Assembly (NCBI RefSeq): GCF_902459465.1
Contig: NC_047068.1
Span: forward strand, 744,001 to 808,000
Reading direction: 5' to 3'
Length of the DNA: 64,000 nt
DNA from: Asterias rubens
Lineage: Eukaryota > Echinodermata > Asteroidea > Forcipulatida > Asteriidae
Part shown: positions 24,401 through 37,700 of the stretch, piece by piece
Numbering within the stretch: the stretch's first letter is position 1
Layout of the letters: the number at the start of each line of letters is the position of its first letter
Made by a program: the position numbers and the translations under genes
Notes under the pieces: generated by a model
What the model saw: only the letters and a program-made list of their open reading frames with translations
What the model was told of the DNA's origin: nothing
Database searches by the model: none

Positions 24401-27400
24401 AATAAACCTGTGAAAATTTAAACTCAAGCGCTATGAAATAGAAATCGCACAGTAAGCAAAAAAATCGGCCACTGAGCAGCGCTATGAAATTTGGCCCTGG
24501 TCATTGCCTTGGTGCCCTTGAAATGCTCCAGTAGATATTTACGATTTCCTCACAGGGAACCCTTTTGCAGGGAGAAAATGCCTTGGTGCTGTGCCTCTTC
24601 ATAAACGAAGCATACAGGCCTTGGTTTATTACTTGATATACATGTGGTTTATTGTGAAAGGAAAGGAGTCTTGTCAACACCAATCACAAGATGGTATGTT
24701 AGCATGTTATAAATATTCATGATTTAGCTTGAATGTTTATGTTGCAAATGCTATCGGCAGTCTGGGGTGTATCCGTGGTCCAGTAGTTAGACTGCAGGAC
24801 TTGCAAATCTCCAGGTTGCGGGTTCGAATCCTGCCCCGAGTTAGACTGCAGGCTTGCAATCACAAGTTTGCGGGTTCGAATCTTACCCGCTGATTTCACA
24901 GTGTTGACTAGAATAAGTATTGTTGTCTAGTTACTGAATCACAATTTCTTGATTTGTGCAATTCATAATCATAGACATGTATGAGTGAGATTGGCTGTTG
25001 CCAGCTCGGTGTTTATATCCCTTGTGGGAGTTTGCTGAGTTCCCTTGAACAAACAAACAAACAAACAAACAAACAAACAAACAAGATACAACAAGACTGC
25101 AGTGATTATTTTTTATCACCGATCTCAAATGAAACAATTTCACCAATTTCTTTGTCATTCATAATGTTACTCATATGAAGCCTGCTTATTATGCTGTGCC
25201 CCTTCAATAACGAAGACTACAGGCCTTGGTTTATTACTTGATATACATGTAGTTTATTTTGAAAGGAAAGGAATCTTGTCAAATTCTATGCTTTACTGTG
25301 AACAAAAAACTAGCATAATTTGGCCGTTATCAGAAACATTTTTCGCAGCGCTCTTACTTGTTCGATCTCTTTTTTTTTAAAGCTACTATTTGCAACAATT
25401 CCAGAGCTCTTCAAGCCTACAAGGACTGTCTGACAGCAGTCATTGAATTTCGTTCTGCCCACATTCAAATAGTTACGGAGTAAGTATGCCATCCTTTATT
25501 TATTTTTGTATTATTTATTTTTGTATTATTAATTTTGGTGATTACCCATAACATACGCTGATGCGTGTTAGCACTGTATACTCAGTACTTACTCAAATTT
25601 TGTGAAAAAAAATCACAGGCACATTACTCGGTTGGGAATCGAACCCACGATCTTTGCAATTCTAGACCAGCGTCTTGCCAACTAGTCTTACCAAGTTTGC
25701 CCGGTGGCTAGAGGCAGTTTGAATCCTATGTTTAGCAGCGAGTACTGCAAACGAGACATGGAGAATTTGTTTTATTGTGGCTGCGCCTAGAACATGTGGT
25801 TAAAAAACGAGGGCCACGTACCCTGATTGGACATCTTTTAAACCTGTCATGCACTGTTTATTTTAGTTGCACACTTATTGATTACTCATTATAAAAAAAT
25901 CAAAAATGAAAAAATAACCCCAAAACTTAACAAACAAACCCTAAAACATGTCACAATAGCACCCTGTAAGAGTCCTCTTTTCCATTCTTAAAACTGTGTG
26001 GCCGTGCTACCTTTATTTCTTCTGTTCTGTTTACAACAATTATTCTGAAGGGATTTAAGAGCTGTTGCTAGCAGCTGCTCAGCGCATGAAAAGAGTTGAC
26101 AAAGTTTGAATGCGCAAAAGTCAGATCCAAAATGGGTCCAATTTCGTAGAGCTGCTTATTGCCTTAAAGGCAGTGGACACTATTGGTAATTGTCAAAGAC
26201 CGGTCTTCTCCCTTGGTGTATCTCAACATATGCATAAAATAACTTAGCTGTGAAAATTTGAGCTCAATCGGTCATCAAAGTTGCGAGATAACAATGAAAG
26301 AAAAAAACACCCTTGCCACACGAAGTTGTGTGCATTTAGATGGTTGATTTCGAGACCTCAAGTTCTAAATCTGAGGTCTCGAAATCAAATTGATACTGTT
26401 GATACTGTTTGATGTTGGAATGTAAGTTGTTAAATAATAGGGGATAACCATGGTGGGATAACCATGTGATAATTTAGTTATCTCATCTTGACAACCCATT
26501 TTAAATAAATAAATAAATTCGTGGAAAATTACTTCTTTCTCAAAAACTATGGCACTTCAGAGGTAGCCGCTTCTCACAATGTTTTATACTATCAACCTCT
26601 CCCCATTACTCGTAATCAAGAAAAGTTTTATGCTAATAATTATTTTGAGTAACTACCAATAGTGTCCACTGCCTTTAAGCAGTAACACACTCCGGCTAAA
26701 CTAAACCCAGAGCAGTGGTTGCGGAGTTGCCAACTCTCACTGATTCTGCAGAAAGTTCCCTGAAAATAAACCAATCTTTCCATGTTATGATGAACAAACT
26801 TGGAAATCTCCCTGATTCTGGAAACTTTTTGTCCCATCATTATGTTGATTACTTTTCTAATAACCTCCCTGACTGTTGTACGAAATCTCCTTATTGCAAG
26901 ATGCAAATGTTGGCATCTCTGTGGTTTGAAGTTTGACCTGATTTTTATTACACTCTGTAATGTCAACATCCAGACATCCTTAATGCTCTGTTGTGCGCCG
27001 CCGTATCGACCTAGATTTCCCTTTGTACGGCTTAATGTACAGTGAGATATACACATGTTGTTTGCTGAGCATAAGGCATTGTAGTAATAATGTGAAGAAA
27101 AAAAGTAACCTAAAGATTTGTGTTTAAAGGCACGGTACACGTTTGGTAATTACTCAAAATATCATAAAACTTTACTTGGTAACAAGCAATGGAGAGCTGT
27201 TGATAGTACATGTATAAAACATTGTGAGAAACAACTCCCTCCTGAAGCCTTTTATTTCAGAAAGCAAACTATTTTGTACAACAAGGTTTTTTTTCTTTCA
27301 TTATTTTCTTGCAACTTCAATGACCAATTGAGTCCGAATTTTCACAGGCTTGTTATTTTACGCATATATTGGGATACACCAAGTGAGAATACTGGTCTTT

Positions 27401-28478
27401 GACAATTACCAAACGTGTTCAGTGCCTGTAACAATTGCTGGATCATTTTGTCTGTAGGTACATCATTGTCATGTCACACCGGAAAGATAACGATGAGAAA
27501 CACTCCAAACAGGCGGCATATGGCACTGGTGGAACAGGTAAGGTTGATTCTTCAAAAGATGGATTGCAATATGCGTCATCGACCGCCATCTTTGATATAT
27601 TAACAAGGGAAAAGTGCACGCGCAGCGCGTACTCGCATGCACTTTCCCCTTGTTAATACATCAAGGATGGTGGTGCGTATTGCAATCCATCTTTTCAAAA
27701 TAAACAAGGGGAGGTAGTGCTTTCTGCTCTACCGGCCAGGCTTCAGATTGATGATACCCAAGCCTACATCCATATTGACTGTAAAGGGGGTAACCCTGTT
27801 TTAGCCCTAGGAGTAACCCTGTTTCAGCCCTAGGAGTAGGTGGCTATGGCCTCTTGAAAAAAATAATTGTAGCCCACACCTTGAAGTGGCCTTCAGGCCT
27901 TGTGTGTCTGGCGACTTGCATAAACACAAGGAAAACTCAATGGGTAAATTGTGCATAATTTTGGTGTTGAACACAGACAATTTACGAGAGTGGGATTTGA
28001 ACCTTTAACCAGCTGAGCTACATGTATGTAGCCCTAGTTTTTACGGTCTTCCAATTTGTTGTCAATATCTTTGTTCAGGGGCACTAGTCAGAAGCCATCA
28101 TTCTGTAACTGCCGAATGGCCAGGAGTCACACCCAAGGTCACGAGACAAAACCTGGGAATTATCTAAGGGCGGATACAAATGTTTTTCATCATCATTCTT
28201 ATTTTCCTTTGATTTTCTCAGCCTTGCCCCATTAGGGCATATCAGCTTCCGTTGTTACTGTGTTTCTAAAATGTTTTCCTTTTTCTGCAAACCTTGCTCA
28301 CTTTTTATTTGTAACGCACAGCTGATTTCTTTGCCAATATAACATGGACATTGTTTTTACAGGAGTGTTTTAAATTGGTGAATTTTTCTTTTCAGGGATC
28401 ATGAAGTTTCTAAAAGGCCTGCGCAGCACTGTGAAGACAGCCTTTCATTTGGTCGACGAAGGAACAGAAATAAACTAA
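12404..28478 (+). CDS. IDO: Indoleamine 2,3-dioxygenase, 13 coding exons
   Basis: Cytosolic heme dioxygenase that opens the indole ring of tryptophan to N-formylkynurenine, first step of the kynurenine pathway. Exons: 12404-12520, 14744-14839, 15169-15288, 16168-16301, 17443-17563, 18967-19063, 20977-21028, 21732-21807, 23012-23093, 24081-24173, 25383-25479, 27458-27537, 28396-28478. All junctions are GT..AG and phases agree through to TAA; 1248 nt, 415 residues against 403 in human IDO1. Family landmarks: KLPEYFDPWWNIA (exon 2), Phe173 and Ser177 in SAWFFLVSALVE (exon 5, like human F163/S167), Arg241 in MLRPFLAGW (like R231), GGGSAAQSS (exon 9, distal pocket), His356 in RSAHIQIVTE (exon 11, like heme ligand H346), and GTGGTGIMKFLKGLRST at the C terminus. 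Start: first of three nearby Met codons (residues 1, 3, 5). The introns carry duplicated edges of exons 7 and 9. IDO versus IDO2 or proto-IDO type cannot be settled here. Confidence 0.95.
13195..13280. mobile_element. Half copy of the TGGCGCCACCACTTTTTC foldback
   Basis: Complete foldbacks of this family: 32288-32425 and 59681-59878 (nested double). All carry GGTGGCGCCA near the ends. Confidence 0.6.
13760..13888. repeat. Long hairpin
   Basis: GGGAATCAA.. at one end mirrors ..TTGATTCCC at the other; a GGTTTTCAACTAGTGGTTTAA arm and GAGGCCTGGTTC stem close on TTTAT. Found in IDO intron 1. Confidence 0.8.
13938..14265 (+). mobile_element. tRNA-derived SINE, ACCCAGGGGTAAATGGG body
   Basis: A shared tRNA-like head, a body with GGGTACCTGT and GGTTTAAGGA, a 3' GAAGCGC..GCTATATAA end and an (ATT)n tail. 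Other copies: 29308-29665 and 34668-35024, the latter inserted in a foldback (34628-35150). Confidence 0.75.
15822..16070. mobile_element. MITE with GGGCCCAATTTCAT ends
   Basis: About 249 bp in IDO intron 3. Another copy is at 44779-45026 and a shorter foldback at 48079-48324, the latter 35 bp before AP5Z1 exon 16. Decayed pieces lie near 5485, 33985, 39945 and 59395. Confidence 0.75.
17599..17955. mobile_element. Foldback with TGTCCACAGATTTACATTAA ends
   Basis: Arms meet at a GAGACGAAAAT/ATTTTCGTCTC hairpin. Second copy: 55010-55350. Both carry GAGGTGCTGTAGTTTTTGAG in the arms. Confidence 0.8.
18297..18890. mobile_element. tRNA-like SINE pair around a hairpin
   Basis: A minus copy at 18297-18470 and a plus copy at 18726-18890 (GATAGCTCAGTTGGTAGAGC A-box region, GGTTCAAGTC B box) flank a hairpin at 18525-18655 (GAGTTGGGGTGGTTCTG arms). 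Other family members: 27890-28170, 35707-35870, 38930-39280 and 46498-46688. Confidence 0.65.
21011..21570 (+). repeat. Three tandem copies of the IDO exon 7 end and donor
   Basis: The last bases of exon 7 and its donor (GT at 21029) start a unit that is repeated in intron 7. Donor-like GTGAGA recurs at 21337 and 21550, each after TTTCCT and a Thr/Ser-Trp-like CTGG or CTGA. Shared internal text includes the CATGTTACATGAAATTA stretch and a line ending CAAACTCTAGCTTTG. Units are about 310 and 213 bp, clearly older than the exon 2 copy. Confidence 0.8.
22650..22792. repeat. Hairpin in IDO intron 8
   Basis: ATATTGACTGCTTTTACTCG at one end mirrors the other; the stem core GACTCCC..GGTGATCCCC closes on a short loop. 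Confidence 0.75.
24585..25290 (+). repeat. Copy of IDO exon 9 end plus intron 9, now in intron 10
   Basis: The text at 24676-24770 repeats 23075-23170, which spans the 3' end of IDO exon 9 and its GTATGT donor. The later part (25015-25170) matches 23770-23900, including a CAAA run and GATACAAC. A block at 24585-24690 also recurs at 25190-25290, so the region has been duplicated more than once. Confidence 0.75.
27551..27701. repeat. Hairpin just after IDO exon 12
   Basis: GATGGATTGCAATATGCG at the left mirrors GCGTATTGCAATCCATC at the right; the tip is GTGCACGCGCAGCGCG. It starts 14 bp after the exon 12 donor. Confidence 0.75.
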
Positions 28479-31400
28479 GAGTAATAAGAAAAACTAGACT
28501 TGTAGTGTTCGTATATCTGCACAGCCACAATCATGTGTACAGTTTTTGTTACAAAGACACCAAATTAACACAAGATAAATATTAAAATATTCTTTGCAGA
28601 TCTTGTATTTGACAAACACAAGCTCTTTTACTTATCATTGACATAGCGTTGGTTAAAGACACTGGACACCTTTGGTAATTGTCAAACACCAGTCTTCTCA
28701 CTTGGTGTATCTCAACATATGCATAAAATAACAAAACCTGTGGAAATTTGAGCTCGATTAGTCATCGAAATTGCGAGATATTAATGAACGAAAAAAACTG
28801 CATGGTCACACGAAGTTGTGTGCTTTCAGATGCTTGATTTCGAGACCTAAAATTCTAAATATGAGGAAAATTACTTCTTTTAAAAACTATGTCCCTTCAG
28901 AGGGAACTGTTTCGCACAATGTTTTATACTATCAACCTCTCCCCATTACTCGTAATCAAGAAAGGTTTTATGTTAATAATCAGTTTGATTACTAAGTGTC
29001 CACATTGAGATAACTGCTAAATCAGTGGTTTTCAAACTGTTGTTCATAAAATGGACACAAACAAAATGTGTACCCTTAATGGTGGCTGTGTACATTGGTA
29101 TTAGAAAATCCTCAAAAGAATGTGTTTGAAAAAAACACTAGAACAACTACAGGTTTTTTCCCATTGCAGGGTATGCTGTTACTTCCTAGTGCTAAAACAA
29201 GACTAAAAAGCTCAGCCTCAGATCAAAGGGCGTGTCATTATTTGTATGCCGTCTCTGGGTGGTCAAGTGCACTGGACTGAACTAAAAGGCTGTCAAGCAT
29301 GGGTAAATATGTGGCCGAGCAGATAAGAGCACCAAACTCAAGCTCTGGTGATTCTGTTCAGCAGAGTGTGGGTTCGAATCCCTGTCATGGCACTTGTGTC
29401 CCTGAGCATGCAAGACACTTAACTATAATTGCTTTTCTCCACCCAGGGGTAGATGGGTACCTGTGAGGGCAAAGATGGTTCTTGTGATTGATTTAGCTGA
29501 ATAGCGCATTAATGTTGCACAGGCTGCATACTCTCCACCAGGGAGCTGAGATGGTTTAAGGAATGAATTAAGGCCCAGTGACCAGGGGTAATAATGTTGG
29601 AAGCGCTTTGAGACGCCCTCCGGGTGTGAAAAGCGCTATGTAAAAACGGGTCATTATTATTATTACTTTGGGCTGTTGCAACTATAATACAGTGCACCGT
29701 GCAGTTTATCTTGTTAACAAATGTTTAGTTATAAGTTTTGGTTTTACCCTACATGTGTGTTCGAGGACATCCATGTGACCATCTTGCAGCGACGTCACTC
29801 CCTCTTTGGCCCTGTCCGCCGACTTCCAGAAGACACTCCAGCACATGCCGCCCTCAAGCTGAGCGTCAACGCTCGAGGGGGACTCCGTCTCGGCCCAGCC
29901 TGGTTGCGCCAGCTGGAAGTGGACCATGGCTCACCGGCACATTAACTGTGGCAGTCTGCAACAAATCGATTGGTTTGGGCGGCTCTACGTCCCCCTTGAT
30001 GGACCACAGAGAATGATGATGATGATGATGTGTGTTCGCACTGTATACTCGGTACTTTCCCAAGGTTTTGTGAATAAAGTCACAGACATGTTACTCAGGT
30101 GGGATTCAAATCCTGTGCATAAAAAATTTAATATTTTTATAAATAATGTGTGTACATATTCATTTGTTTACATAGTATTTAATCTTACTTTATTACACAC
30201 CATCATTTCAGTGCTATTATGTGAAGGACCAATTTTAATTTGGCAGTTTTTACACATGAGTACAACTTATTTATCTGAGCACTTTGCACTTTTTTGTAGT
30301 ATTTTATGTACTATTTATGTCTATTTCATTAAAAGAGATCACATCCCACAAAAAGTAACATTGTGTAATATTAAATTATTTCTTGAGTATATGTATTTTT
30401 GACTAAAGATGAATGAAGTACTAAGGTTATCTTTATAATTTGTTTTTATCCTTACCCCTGTTGTAATATGTATATTTAATCTACTTCTTGAACCTCCACT
30501 CTTTCTTGTGGCTGATGTGAGAATAATAAAAGCTGCCAGAATCAGAAGAATCGAGAATATTCGTAGTCTGCATCCCTATTTGAGTCCATCCATACTCATT
30601 CATGTACTTCAACACCTAATGCCTAGTAAAGGGAAGGTACACGTTTGGTAATTACTCAAAACAAATATTAACTTAAAAACTGACTTGGTAACGAGCATTG
30701 GATAGCTGTTGATAGTATAAATCATTGTGAGAAATGGCTCCCTCTGGAATAGCATAGATTTTGAGAAAGAGGTAATTTCTCACTAAAATAACAAAAGACT
30801 TCTAGCTAGAAGTCTTTTATTCCTTTCTGAAAGCACACAAATTCGTCCAACAAGGGTGTTTTTTCTCTTATCATTATCTCGCAACTTTGATGACCAAAAG
30901 AGCTCAAATTTTCTCAGGTTTGTTATTTTGTGCATATGTTGGGATACACTAAGTGAGAAGACTGGTCTTTGACAATTACCAAACGTGTACCTTCCTGTAT
31001 ATGCTGTTCTTTCCCAAGTTCTGTGAAAAAAAGATCCTAAGGCAAATCACTCGGGTGGGATTTGAACCCAAGACTGCATTGCTAGAGCAGTTGTCTTACC
31101 AGTATACTGCAGTATGATTACCGAACTAGCCTGGTGACTAGAGGTAGTTTGAATCCTGTGTAAGGGAAAAAAATTCATATCTATCCCGATACAAAACTAT
31201 TAAATACCGTAACCTTGTTTGGGGGATACCACCCTTTATAAGCTTTTTAAAATGTTCTAAGTTGACATGGCTTTTGATATTATGCAGGTCAGGGCCTGTC
31301 CTCGTGGGATTTTTCTTTGAATGCGATCCATTATTGATACAGTTGCTTTAAGGGTCCAAAGTTGACTACATTTTCACAAATATACAATTACAAAAGCCCT

Positions 31401-31706
31401 TTTTACACTACCCTATTTGCCAAGGGTTACCCCAGGGAATGGCAGAAGGCGTTTTGACACTGGTCGCTTTACAACGCCCCTCCCCCCCGCCCCAGTCCCC
31501 GCCCCCGGAGTAGCCCCCTGCTAGCATGCTTTGTCGCCCTCTCTCGTTGAAAAATAGTGAAGTGTCAACATCGGGAAGTTTACACTGTCATGTTCGCGTC
31601 CCTCCCGTAAACCTTTGCTCCGGAAATGTAACTTTTCCTGATGCATCTGGAATTGTAAGACCATAGATGTAAGCCTGGGGTGATTTCCGTGATTTCCAGC
31701 TACAAA
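28479..31706. other. Intergenic IDO-AP5Z1, repeats only
   Basis: Contains MITEs at 28653-29000 and 30628-30995, a SINE at 29308-29665, a LINE fragment at 29740-29940, and AT-rich text at 30120-30480. A candidate IDO poly(A) signal ATTAAA lies near 28582. No gene seen. Confidence 0.5.
29740..29945 (+). mobile_element. Non-LTR retrotransposon 3' end fragment
   Basis: The + frame reads QRRHSLFGPVRRLPEDTPAH, the pattern found near the C terminus of many LINE reverse transcriptases (RRL.LFGHV.RLPD). A (GATGAT)n run follows at 30014-30030. Confidence 0.5.
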
Positions 31707-34700
31707 ATGACAGCTGTGGTGGAAAAGTGTATCTCACGAGCAAGGTAAATACGGACCGCGTCTTCACCGCATACTCGTGGGGCACGGAGCGCCGCTGGCC
31801 CCCACGGGCACTCTCCCACGATTGTCTCCGAATCTGCACTTTGCATTGCTCCCAGAAGACCGTCTTTCAACTAAAGTCAGGGAGTTGGGCTGAGTTAATA
31901 TTAGTGAATTGTTTGATCGGGGTGCCTAGGCGTGATGGTTTGGGATATTAGGAAGTCATTTATGATGGAAAATCTGAGGATTTCATGATTTATACTTTTT
32001 TTAGTTTGGAAACATTCAAATGAAAATAAGAAAAGATATAGTTTTAGTTCACTTGCGCTGTGGTATCGGTACCTGTAATAAATGTATTATTTGTACTTTT
32101 GTTGTATGCAGGCCATATCATAATGCAATATTTAATTAGTCGGGCATGTGACGGGCTGAGTTAGTTATACTCCTGAAGTAGAACTATGAGGTTTGTTAGC
32201 TCGCTATTGTAGAGATGATAGCGGAACGTACCTCATTGTTCTAGGACTAGGAGTAAAGTTAATTAGTGGATTCTTAAGATCAATGGGACAACTTTCCGTA
32301 TGGCGCCACCACTTTTTCACTCATTTTTACAAAACAGGATATCTCATTGTTTGAGGTAAATGTTTTAGATACTATATTATTTCATATCGAATGAAAAAGT
32401 GGTGGCGCCATACGGAAACTTTTCCGATCAATGTTAGGTGTTTGTGATTTCGAGGTACTTCTAGAAACTCATCAAGTAGCTGGACCCAGTACCTGGGGCG
32501 CTGTACTCCTTTGTTAAAAATTTTGTCATTATTGTCGTAAGCTAGTACGACCGATAATGACAAAACTTAAAATAAAGAAGTACAGCGCCCCAGTTTACTG
32601 GATCTATAAAGTAGCCTACCTAGTAGTTGCGATAACGTAACCCTCCTCCCGACGGCCGTCGGGAGGAGGGTTACGTTATCGCAACTACCTACCTAGCATT
32701 CCAAAGTCTCCCCATGTTTCTCTCTCTCAACAGGAATAAAACCAAGTTGGAGCTAGATGCATTTTACGACGGCCTCCTTAACATACTAAGCTCTTCCCAA
32801 CCATCAGACAAGGACAAGGGCGACTGCTTGAATGACCTGCGAAGGCTGTTGTTTTATCTCACATGCACGAAGCATAGGAGAAGGTATTATTTTGGTATTA
32901 ACTGTCTCATTTTGCCCGGTAATAACATAGTGAAAAACTCTCTTCGAGTTGGGGTGGTTCTAAAAAGAACTGTATTCAACTCCAACCTACAGTTTTTTTC
33001 GGAACCACCCCAACTCAATTAGATATTATCATTATGGTGTCTGTGAAACAAAATGCACATGATGATAAGTTTGTTCATGTGTTGGATGTCGCTAAGAGAG
33101 CGCTGTTCGTGTGTGTATACAAAACAGTACCACGATCAATAGCGCCCGGGGATGACGTCGCGCAATGGTAGTGCGCATGACAAGTAGAAGAGCTCCTGGG
33201 GAACTATTACTTGTTATGCGCATTTACCACTTGCGTGAATACTCATGTGCGCGCTTGGTAATTAGCAAAATTGACACCTGGCACGTGGTGATGAATGGAC
33301 CAATGAGAACTCGACTCTCGGTCATGAACATGTATGAGGTATATTGAAAAAAAAATATAGCGCTTCTGCCCCCCATATCCATCGAGGCAGAAGGCCAAGT
33401 TGGATATGGGACGCATATACATTTAACGAATAACGAATTTATCTTCAAGTCTCACATGCAATGCTCAAAATGTATTATTTTAGAACGTTATTTCGTGACA
33501 AACAGCATGCATGCGCACAAAATTTAGAATGTAAGTTTTGCCTTGCACTGTTCGTATGCAGAGGGTGACGCATTGACACTCGCAGTATGCAGTGTGCAAT
33601 ATAAAAACTGGGAGTAGGTTAGGCCTGTAGGTTTTTATACCACCCTCGTTCAAGCATTATGTTGGAGTACACGTACTGAAAGATAAAAAACAATATTGGC
33701 CTCTTATTTAAGGTTACCACAGCACCTTGTCGACAAACTAAAATGTCTTATGACCGAGAAGGATCATGTGATATTGGGCGGCGTCAAAGGCTCCATTCTG
33801 TGCAGTGCCATCTTGCAGGAATACGCACCGACAGAGCAAGTTGTTATCGAGACTTTCAATCCACCTGTTTACTTGAAACAGGTGCCATTCATCTTACCTG
33901 TGCTGATGAATCAAGTGAGTTTCACTTTATAAATCTATGACTTTTTGGTTTTATTTTATGAAGCAGAGGTGGGGGTCATTTTACAGCTGGGCCCAATTTC
34001 ATAGCGCTGCAAAACTGTGTGCTTACTGTAGCAAAAAAGTTATAAGCATTTAAGCGCATTGTGTCATGTTTTTTTAATAGTGTCGCTTTGTATTTATCAC
34101 CAGCTGTGTTCTTCATTTAACTTGAAGGGTCCGCATATTCTTAATTTTTGAGGTAATTTTTAGTCAGTTAGATTTATTTTTTACTTTTCATTATTATTAA
34201 TTCCTCTTTATTGGCTATATAACAGGCGACTTTAGAATGATTGCAGACTTTTCAGGTAAATTTCTGTCGTTTTTGTAGTTCTGAGCATGTAAATGTTTCC
34301 AAGAACAATGAATTTTTACCTGGTAAAGACCGGCTCATACGTCCTGCGAATGCGATATGAATTTTGAATAATTCGCAACATGCTGCCATGTAGCATCTCA
34401 ATAAAGTCTCTCATTTGTTGGAATTTGTTTTGGTTTCAGGGTGACATTGTTGGCCATACGGAGATGTTAGTTTCACACATGGTTCGTTGGGTTTCTACTG
34501 TTGGCTTTGATGCAGATGTACAGGCCAGAGCTCTTGGGTGTCTGGTTAGCTTAGCAACTCTCAACAGATCTCTTCTATCTGGAGGTACCTGTCTTTCAGC
34601 TTAAAAAAAAATAGTAATTTAAGGCACAGCCATCGATTTCACCAAACTCTTCCTAAACTTAGGATTAAGGGTGTCGTGGTCGAGCGGATAAGAGCACCGA

Positions 34701-37700
34701 ATTCAAGCTCTGGTGTTTCTGTTCAGCAGAGTGTGGGTTCTAATCCCGGTCATGACACTTGTGTTTCTGAGCAAGACACTAACTATAATTGTTTCTCTCC
34801 ACCCAGGGGTAAATGGGTACCTGTGAGGGCAGAGATGGTTCTTGTGATTGATTTAGCCGAGTAGCGCATATTAATGTTGCACAGGCTGCTTAACTCCCCA
34901 CCAGGGAGCTGAGATGGTTTAAGGAGTGAACTAAGGCCCAGTGACCAGGGGGTAATAATGTGAAGCGCTTTGGGACGCCCTCTGGGTGTGAAAAGTGCTA
35001 TATAAAAAAGCTTTATTATTAGTAGTAATCTTAGGACAAAGGACTAGTTAAGTTCCATAACCATAGACGTTAGGACGCATTGAACCAGACGAGTACTTGT
35101 CACTCGAGGTAGGACTAATCCTGGCATTACGTGAAGTTGGCTGCTAGTCGCCTTATGATAATAATGTCAAAGACCAATATTCTAACTTTAAAGGTGTATC
35201 CCAACATATGCATATAAAATAACAAAGTATTGGAAAATTTGGACTTAACCGATCATCAAAGTTGAAAAAGAATATTGAAAGTAAAAAACACCCCTGTTGC
35301 ATGTGGGTGGGTGTTTTCAGATGCCATATAAAAGGCTTCAGTCTTGAAGTCTTGTTATATTTAAGTAAGAAATTACCTGTTTAAAAAAAAACCTTTTACT
35401 TCAGATGGAGCCATTTATCACAGTGTTTTACACTTTAGCTATCAATTGCTCGTTTCCAAGTAAGTGTTTATGCTAACAACTATTTTGAGTAAATACCAAT
35501 AGTGCCTTTAAGTGTCTTGGCGGGGTTCAATTTCCATCAGATTATTTTGTTCGGCTAGCATTCTAAACCACAGTTATTATATTGAATGGTCAGATAGTAG
35601 GAGGGTTGACTATGTACTATGCATTCCCTACATGTACATACCATTTTGCAGGTATCTGTCATAAAACCACAGTTGATGACATTAAAGTTATATGTGGCAA
35701 CTTTGATAGGGCTAGTTAGCTCAGTTGGTAGAGCACCGGCAAGTATTATCCAGAGGTCGTTGGTTCGAATCCCACTCTAGTCAATTCATTGTTCAACCCC
35801 CAAAATCATTTACAAATTTACTCAGTCAGTTTTTACTATTGATACCAATAAAAAGATAATGCATTAAAGTTGCCCTCTACTTATCTGTTTTTATTTTTTT
35901 TCTTCTAGAGCAGGTTTATGTGGTGAGTTCTCAGATCAGCGACTGGTTAACACAGGCCAGCATCAACCAGGCTCCTAACCCAAACACAAGACAGTCAAAG
36001 TCTAAGAAAACGGAGCAGGTAAGTTCCATATACTGTATATTTGGTTTGCGGTAACACCATGTGTGTATCTACTTGCCACAGAGAGTTTGTTCTTAGAGAA
36101 CTGTCTTGCTTGATTCTACTAAATTTTGAAAGTTTTTATTGTTGTAAAGCGCCTGGGGGCATTTTTAATGGATTTGGCGCTATATAAATGTTTTTTTTAT
36201 TATCATTATTATTATTATTCATATTCCTGCGTTGGAGTTTTGGAAATATTATCTTAAAAACGCAACCACCTTTGAAATAAAACTTTCACATGATAGTTTT
36301 ATGTATTATGTAACTTTTATAAAGATACCCCCGCCCCCCCCGATTTACAAATTTTTCCTTTAAATAAACTATTTTCTTTCATTTGTAAATGTACTACTTA
36401 CCTTACTTTTAATCCATCGGCCAATTGAGTTCGTTTTATAAACGTTTATAACATTCACTTTCCAATTACTTTCACGAGAGACCAGATGGAAATAAATATA
36501 TTTTTCTTTGACTGTATAACATCCTGGTGTCACATATCTACATTTACATAGGGTTTAAACAGCCAATAAAGGATGATCTCAAATATATAGATATTACAGT
36601 TTTCTAATAGCTCGAGTCCATAGGAAACATTAAAAAAATATAACGAGTCTCTTACCTCACGTTAAAAAATGGTAAAAATGGTTTTTCTAGAGAATGCTTC
36701 TAGCCAAATTTCTGAAAAACGCGGGGTCAAACAAACCTGTGCGACAAAGGAATCGTGACGTCAGTGGCGGCTATTTGGTGTGGAAAATAGCACCCTCAGT
36801 TTGCCAAAGCTGGAGAACTGTGTTCACACCCAATTAGGGAAATATTGTCACTGGCGTCAAGAGATAAGCCGTTTTTGACTTTCGGCTGAAAAAGTCACGC
36901 GGCCGGGTGCATTTTTGACTCAAATTATTTGTTACTAAATGCAAATTTTGAGAGTAAAATGGTTATTAACCGGTATCTACGATGTCTATTTGGCCATAAA
37001 AAGGTAATAGTTTAAATATTGAGATCATCCTTTATTGGCTCTTTAAACAATCAAATATTTCAAAAACTAAAGGTATTGCCTGACTCAATAAAACCTTGAA
37101 CATCATGATAGGATTGGAATGACTGTTATTGGTGGAGTTAAACAATCACAAGAGCTCAAACATTTCACATGGTAGTGCCTAGAATAAGGTATAAGATGCA
37201 TATTTGGTTTGTGGTAACACCATGTATCTACTTGCAAGTTAGATAAATCTACTCTGCGGTAGTACAATATAAAGCTAGACAAGTTCTCAAAAGAACATAA
37301 ACTACCTAGCAAGTTTACACACATTAAGTTACTGCAAACCAAATATACATTCTCAAATCGCATATGAAAATATTTACCTCAAAAACTCTTAAATGGTCTC
37401 CTCTCTTCTTGGCACCAGGTCACAGAGATTGACGGGTCCGCCTGCCAGGAGTTCTTCACCTTCCTCAGTCTGAGCCAGTACTACTCCCAAGACCAACTCC
37501 TAAACATTCACAGCTTCTCCTGTCTGCGTTCCTGGCTCCTCACCACTCACTTCTCCTCAACGGAGGGGAACCTCACCCCATCCAGTAGCGGGTCAGGGTC
37601 GTCGGGTGCATTGTCGCCGGAGTCATCGAGGTCCCAGCTCATGACCTCGGGGAGCTTTGCAACTAAAGCTAGACAGGTGTTGGTAGACAAGGCCTGCGAG

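Noticed and set aside
24775..24895. Two tRNA-like B boxes in a row (GGTTCGAATCCTG, GGTTCGAATCTTA)
   Set aside because: Partial duplicated SINE head without a closed cloverleaf.
25049..25083. Regular CAAA repeats as a CRISPR-like array
   Set aside because: Plain microsatellite without spacers; no CRISPR is expected in animal DNA.
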